From Diphasiastrum complanatum (lineage: Eukaryota; Streptophyta; Lycopodiopsida; Lycopodiales; Lycopodiaceae): 64,000 nt of DNA. Below, piece by piece: positions 58,721 to 64,000 of the stretch. How positions within the stretch are numbered: the stretch's first letter is position 1; every line of letters begins with the position of its first letter. The notes under the pieces are model-generated. The model made no database searches, was not told the origin of the DNA, and was given only the letters and a program-made list of their open reading frames with translations. A program made the translations under genes and the position numbers. Location: assembly GCA_029204225.1 (NCBI GenBank), contig CM055094.1, positions 30,623,427-30,687,426 of the forward strand, written 5' to 3'.

Positions 58721-59009
58721 GACGTGAGTGGATTGTGGTCACTATGGTTCAAGACGGCTGGTGCAATATCTGAAATTCGGTTTCTACCATTTGAAGAGTG
58801 GAAGTGTGTGACTGCGATTCTGACGAGAGCGGTGGTGCTGGTATTGGTGATGGCTACGACTCAAGGCGATCATGTAGTGGTTTGCGATGGCTACGGCTCA
58901 AGGCAGATACAGGCCCGTGTTGATGCTCTCGTTTATAGCGATGCAGCTTGTATGTAGTTTGGTTTGGCAGAAAGATTGTCGTTGAAAAGGCTGGTGGTCG
59001 AGCGTGAAT

Positions 59010-59890
59010 ATGGTCTGGTTGAGATTAGAAGAAATCCGTTCGGTCAAGATTGGACCCAGACCCTACGGTTAAGAGTTGAGCAAAAACTCTTCTATCAGGA
59101 TGTGATAAGATCTCGTCGGTCGAGAGTTGAGAAATTGCTTCGGTTGAGATTGAGAATCTCTTTGGTTGAGATTTAAGCGTTGGGTTTTGGCTGAGATTGA
59201 ATAGAGCACTTCGGCTCTGGTTGAGATGTGAAGGATCGCTTCGGCTGAGATTGAGTAGAGCACTTCGGCTCCGGTTGAGATGTGAAGGATCACTTCGGCT
59301 GAGATCAGGACTGAAGGCTCCGGTTGAGATTTGAAGGTTGCCTTCGGTCGAGATGTAACTGATGACGTCGATCGAGATCTAACTGATGGCGTCGATCGAG
59401 ATCTGACTAATAGCGTCGGTTGAGATCTGACTGATGGCGTCGGTCGGGATCTAACTGATGGCGTCGGTCAAGATCTGACTGATAGCGTCAGTTGAGATTT
59501 CACGGGGCACTGTCGGTTGAGATTTTACTGAATGGCCGTCGGTTGAGATTTGAGAGCTGATAGTGATCATCGGTTGACATGTGATAGTGGCCGTCGGTTG
59601 AGATTTGAGACAGGGCACCGTCGGTTGAGAGTTCAGAAAAAGGCTTCGGTTGAGATCTAACGCATGGTCGTCGGTTGAGATTGGAATGAGGCCGTCGATT
59701 GAGATCTGATGGAGTACCGTCGGTTGAGATCTGAGTGGAAACCGTCGGTCGAGATGTAACGGATGATCGTTGGTTGAGATCTGAGAGAGTGTGTGTCGGT
59801 TGAGATTTAATAGAATACGTCGGTTGAGATTGGCCACGAGCTCTACGGCTGAGATTTCAACACAGGGGGGGCTCCGGTTGAGACGTGATC
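59010..59890. repeat. Minisatellite, about 30 copies of a CGGTTGAGAT core
   Basis: The core CGGTTGAGATYTGA, with variants CGGTCGAGAT and CGGCTGAGAT, recurs every 26-36 bases for 880 bp, with variable spacers such as GATGGCGT. The minus-strand frame through part of it encodes QISTDG-like repeats, probably incidental. It occupies most of the leader of the minus-strand gypsy element. Confidence 0.9.
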
Positions 59891-59956
59891 GTGAGGGGAC
59901 GGGCGGAGCGTGGACAAGGTTGTGGGTTTCTGATGTAGAAGGTGCTGGAGTTCAAT

Positions 59957-59970
59957 GGGCAACGGTGCCA
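59957..59970 (-). other. Gypsy primer-binding site, tRNA-Asp type
   Basis: Minus-strand TGGCACCGTTGCCC differs by one base from the TGGCGCCGTTGCC used by plant gypsy elements. It lies two bases inside the LTR end at 59973. Confidence 0.78.
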
Positions 59971-59972
59971 AA

Positions 59973-60213
59973 TGTTGGCAGATCCCCTGATCCAAAGGAT
60001 CTATTTACTATGGTTCTTTTGATCCTTGCTTACAGCTTCTACGGCTTGGTATTATGCCTGTTACCAGGCTTTAGGACATTCGTTATATGTGTTCTTGATA
60101 TTACAATGCCAAACCAGACAAAAGAGAACAGATTCTCGTTGTAATATAGTTTTGTCCTGCTTGTCAGAGGACTACTCAGGGTCGAACTCTCTTGAACGCA
60201 CTTAAATTCTAAC
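59973..60213 (-). repeat. Gypsy 5' LTR (right end uncertain)
   Basis: The minus-strand end CTGCCAACA next to the primer site is firm. The proposed start TGTTAGAATTTAAG at 60213 is chosen only because it mirrors the end. No second copy is in the window. Confidence 0.45.
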
Positions 60214-60959
60214 AGAAATGCAAGCCAAGAACACTCATTCACAGATCAGAGTGTAGCCCAAATGAACATTCAGTAGATTCTACAGCTACCTACTCTTAGA
60301 ACGAACTGAATCAGATCCTAAGTATTACTAAACTGAGCTACACTTGCATAAATTGACAAAACAAGAAACAAAAACTAATCTACGACATGTTAGAAGTCCA
60401 AGAATCAAGACACCAACCAGTTTATTGATTCTTGGACATCCCAAGAACATCAAAAATTGGATTGTGAAGAGATATGCAAGCCACCACAGATTCAGCCTAT
60501 TTAGTTTACTTGAATGCTAGTTCTTACATTAATCCACAAACAAGAAAAGAAACTAATCCACTCTAGGAAAGCAACAAATCTAATCCACTCTACAATCCAC
60601 AACCACACACAAAAGGAGGAAAGGGCAAGATCATAAATGCATCACTCAAGAAACAAGCATGATCAAGGAGCTCAATGGATGCACCAAACTCTTGAAGGCT
60701 CTTCTCATTTCAGCATGGAGTTGATACAATTCACAAAAATCTCCTCTCCACTAGAGGTCACCATCAAAAGGTGGCTCACTCTACTTTCTTTAAGAGGGGT
60801 CTACTTGCATTTAATACATTTGCTTAGAAATACTAGTTCCTACATGGTCATTCCATCTTTTGAGATTCACCACGAGGCTTACACAGTTCTTGCATGTCTT
60901 TCCTAGCTAGTATTTCTCGGCTCTCATACTCGGCTCTCAGTCTTCGTTGGTCTCGTCTT
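60214..60959. other. No gene recognised; probable copia leader
   Basis: AT-rich at first. From about 60640 the sequence becomes leader-like before the copia gag remnant. The 89-codon frame at 60637-60906 has no motif. Confidence 0.4.
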
Positions 60960-61514
60960 CTCAAAGACCTCCTCGATCTAAGATGAGAGGTGCTCTTGAG
61001 TTGCTCTGTCCGAGTATCTTGGGGATTCGACAGAATCAGCCAACAGGAGGCCAGAGAAAAGGATGATGCAACAAGCTCAAAGGACAAGTCAAAGCAAAAA
61101 TGCTTCTTTTGTGGAAAGAAGGGGCATTATGCATCCGAATGCTACAAGAGGCTAAGAGCACAAGAGGAGGAGGACAAACACGGAAACCTTGCACATGAGG
61201 AGGAGGAGGATGAAGTAGATGTATTCTTGATGGCATCTACATCCTCACCAACAAGCAATGGCAATTCAAGATATACATGGTGGATTGATAGTGGGGCTAG
61301 CTGCCACATGTCTTGTGAAAAGGACTTTTTCTCAACCTTACACTCATTCAATGATGCTAAAAAGTTTGTTTTTACTGCAAGTGATGAAGAGTGTAGGATA
61401 GATGGTGTTGGTACCATCTCTTTGTATCTAGAATCCGCAATAAGTATGGATCTAGAAAATGTCCTTTATGTGCATCAATTGCCAAGAATATTCTTAGTGT
61501 TGGTCTACTCTTAG
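60960..61514 (+). pseudogene. Ty1/copia gag end, zinc knuckle and protease
   Basis: Plus-strand knuckle CFFCGKKGHYASEC at about 61099-61140, an acidic spacer (EEEEDEVDVF), then protease WIDSGASCHMSCEKDFF (about 61280-61330, Asp-Ser-Gly catalytic triplet) and VLYVHQLPRIF. The frame is open from about 60990 to 61514, and the upstream gag is not recognisable. Confidence 0.88.
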
Positions 61515-61756
61515 AAAGTGGTTTGGATGTCCACTTTAAGCATGGTATTTGTTTCATTTTGAAGAATGATGTTTGCATTGCAAAGGGATTTAAACATGGA
61601 AGATTGTTTAAGTTGGAAGCTAGTGTTGCTTTTGAGAGTGTGAGCTTGGCAAAGGAGGAGATCCTCAAGAGGAGATCTTGGCAAAGTGTGATCTTGCTTG
61701 CATTGAGGAGGAGCATCAAAAGGAGGAAGATCTTGAGAATCAGCCTCAAATTATGA
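61515..61756 (+). pseudogene. Copia pre-integrase segment
   Basis: LESGLDVHFKHGICFILKND and HGRLFKLEASVAF match the usual copia stretch between protease and integrase. A stop (TAG at 61512) and frame change separate it from the protease. Confidence 0.65.
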
Positions 61757-62480
61757 GAGTTTCAAGGGAGTCCTCAATACAATGGTTGAGTCATCAAATT
61801 GCTTGAAAATTGTCCATTCAAGTGTGCATCTTGCAAGGATGGTGAGCGTTGGAGAGTCTACTATCTTTGAATACTTTTTGGATAGTATTAGTAGACATGG
61901 AGTGACTTGTTGCTTATCTTTAAGATCTATGATGTTTAGTACTTTGTATGACAAGACAATGAAAATGGATGCTTTCAAGACTCCATTTGTTGTTGATAAA
62001 TCAATTTCATTGGATAACTATTTTTGTAATAGTTTGAATCGTGTCATAAAAGATGAAACATCATTTGTATTGGAAATCTTTTGGTCTACATGCTTTGAGC
62101 ATGATCATTCCAATGTAAGGTCCAAAGATTATCCTATTTCAATGATAGGAATAATGGTAGTGTTTTGCTCTTCAAGTACAGATTGTAGAATCTACTTGGT
62201 TTTCATCAAAGAAGTTGTCAATGATGGAAATGTGATCTTTCAAGAGTGGAAGATTTGTAAACGTAAAGAAGCACGTTTGGATCAACACCTTATTCAATTC
62301 ATTGATGGTTTGGAGTCAAGTCAAGTGGAGGGAGCAAGCTCAATACCCGAGGACTCCAAGAAAAACCATGAGTATCAAGATGGATCCATCAGGGCTCAAT
62401 AATATGGATCAAGCAAGGCAAGTTGTCTTTGGCAGCATTATGTATGCACTTAATAGTTCAATTGATGTATCTTCTGTTGG
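61757..62480 (+). other. Atypical segment between copia pre-integrase and integrase
   Basis: A 206-codon frame (61782-62402) has no copia motif. The LWHxRLGH and CxxC pre-integrase landmarks are not readable here. A second copia remnant (44250-45490) also loses similarity just after its pre-integrase part. Either an inserted or captured segment or a strongly diverged spacer. Confidence 0.4.
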
Positions 62481-62489
62481 AAATTAAGT

Positions 62490-62885
62490 CCATGGTTGTC
62501 TCCTGAGATGCAATCTATTTTATCACTTTCATAGATGATTATTCTAGATGGTCTACAATCATGTTCATTGCACAAATCAAAAGCCTTTGAATGCTTTAAG
62601 AGATTCAAGGTGATAGCTGAGACTCAAAAATCTACAAAAGTGAAAGCTCTCTGATCTGATGGTGGCGGCGAATACCTCTCTAATGAGATGTTTGACTACC
62701 TGGTTGAACATGGTATTAGAAGACAGTTCACCACTTCCTATTCACCTCAACAAAACGGGATTGTAGAAAGGAAGAATTGAACTCTTCTCAACTCAATCAG
62801 ATCCATGCTACACCAGTCACATCTACCTGCAAAGTTCTGGACAGAAGCTATTGCCACAGCCTGTTACTTACAGAACATATTGTTA
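62490..62885 (+). pseudogene. Copia integrase core, broken
   Basis: Blocks in alternating frames: FITFIDDYSRWSTIMFI (first Asp), SDGGGEYLSNEMFDYLVEHG (second Asp), TSYSPQQNGIVERKN (Glu), SMLHQSHLPAKFWTEAIATA. Stops such as TGA near 62652 and 62778 interrupt. Similarity ends at 62885; RT and RNase H are missing. Confidence 0.88.
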
Positions 62886-64000
62886 AAATTTCACAATTCT
62901 AGCTTGACCAATTTTGGTCATATTGCTTGAAAATTGTATTATGGTCATGTTGTGGCTTTTTTTTTTTCATTTTTTGGCCGTACGGTACGTGCCAAATAGC
63001 ATAGAATACTCTTTGTAAGTCTCATTCTTAACCTAGAATAAGAGTGGCACCTTTGGAATGAGTCCAAATAGTGTTTGGATAGGCTAGAGAAATTCTAGGA
63101 TCTAAAAATAGCATGTTTTACGTTGTTTTTGGATCTCGAGATCTTCACCCCAAGTTAGGGTGGATCCAATGACCTATTAGGGTAGATGTTTGGGTTAGGG
63201 TATGATAAGTTCATAGGTGCCCTAATATGCTCGGATCTGAGCTTGAAAAGTATAAATGTATCATGGGATTTCCATCCAAATATGAAGAAAAATTGAGTTT
63301 TTCACTTCTATCATCATTGTCTTTTGGTGGCAAGTTCTAGCTATTGGATGTGAGTGTTCTTATGCATTAATTGCTTGGTTTGGAAGGTACTGAGGCTGTT
63401 TACATTTTTGAGAAGCTTGCTGCACTTTACTTTGGTTCATTTGATCAAATCTATGTGCCTAATGTGGAGTTAAATGCCAATTTTGCTAGTTTTGGTAACT
63501 AGTCTTGATTCTAGCTCATAGTTTGGATCTAGATCCTTGATTTGTGCATCCTCCATCACTTTTAGGATTGATTGGGATTCATTTTGCTGTAAAATTTTGT
63601 CATGGTATCATTGCCTAATCAAAAGTGAGCCTTAGATTTGATTTTCTCAAGCTTAGATTCTAGATTTGAGTAGTATTGGCTTTGCCCTTGCTACTAATTG
63701 CTAGTCTAGTGATTGTACCTTCAAATTTGGTTTCATTTGAGTGATAATAGATCAAAGAAATTTTTTTTTGCTGAGTTATAGCTGCAAGAACCGAGATTGA
63801 CCCATTTCCATTCAACCAAACCAAATTAGAAAGTTCTTATGAGTTAAATCTTGGAGTACATGTCTCCTAGTAGAGATTTTCATAAGAATTTGAATGCCAC
63901 CACTCTTTAGAAGTTTGGATCAGTCATTTGAGAGCTTAATTAGGTTGTTCTTAGGCTTCTTAAGGTCCTAAAAATACACCTTTTAGGTTCAGATGAAGTA
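62886..64000. other. Nothing recognised
   Basis: AT-rich non-coding DNA to the window edge with short homopolymer runs only. Could be LTR or intergenic sequence, with no second copy to decide. Confidence 0.45.

Noticed and set aside
59451-59837. 128-codon minus frame with ISTD repeats
   Set aside because: Produced by the minisatellite period. Spacing varies and breaks the frame repeatedly, so no protein is supported.

Overview
The window is nuclear DNA from a land plant with a large, repeat-rich genome. The evidence is spliced genes with kilobase-scale introns, plant-type Ty3/gypsy and Ty1/copia elements with tRNA primer-binding sites, a tRNA-derived SINE, MULE and Helitron remnants, and very long (GA)n/(TC)n tracts. 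The species cannot be assigned. The LINE reverse transcriptase type would fit a fern or other non-flowering lineage, but that is a weak guess. Almost no line of the sequence looks bacterial or organellar. Only one gene looks intact: a plus-strand gene of 11 coding exons (2750-27242) for a TPR plus J-domain co-chaperone of about 1806 residues, with a 1200-residue low-complexity N-terminus. Its reading frame closes exactly across all ten introns (5421 nt, 1807 codons). Two of those introns need GC-AG splice sites. A third GC-AG intron occurs in a Ulp1-like fragment at 46345-47178. Layout: 1-2749 is upstream DNA holding a SINE with target-site duplications, a C26 tract and the gene leader. 2750-27242 is the TPR-DnaJ gene. 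Its intron 3 holds a roughly 0.8 kb DNA-transposon-like element with a G-rich core. Its 10.2 kb intron 6 holds a LINE split by a 6109-bp chromovirus (exact 5-bp duplication, two 451-bp LTRs with unusual AGTTATG...CATAACT ends), a second LINE 3' end and a copia remnant. 27243-34342 is intergenic DNA with microsatellites, a Helitron helicase remnant, a MULE transposase remnant and the 3' end of a gypsy element. 34343-41122 holds a copia RT scrap, a coiled-coil ORF lying between opposite-sense (TC)86 and (GA)131 arrays, and a truncated minus-strand gypsy element with a 754-bp LTR. 41123-47178 holds a copia LTR, a copia gag-protease remnant and the Ulp1-like fragment. 49985-51030 carries two unrelated gene fragments side by side: a P1B copper-type ATPase on minus and a methionine sulfoxide reductase A on plus. 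51339-57060 is a gypsy integrase followed by a TATA-led unit with a 551-codon ORF of unknown function and its broken continuation. 57060-60213 is the 5' end of a minus-strand gypsy element whose 1.8 kb leader is a minisatellite of about thirty repeats. 60960-62885 is a decayed copia element. No complete new multi-gene system was found. The observations most worth following are the GC-AG splicing, the LINE family ending in (TC)n, the non-canonical chromovirus LTR ends, the inverted microsatellite cassette, the promoter-led ORF at 53725 and the paired captured gene fragments.
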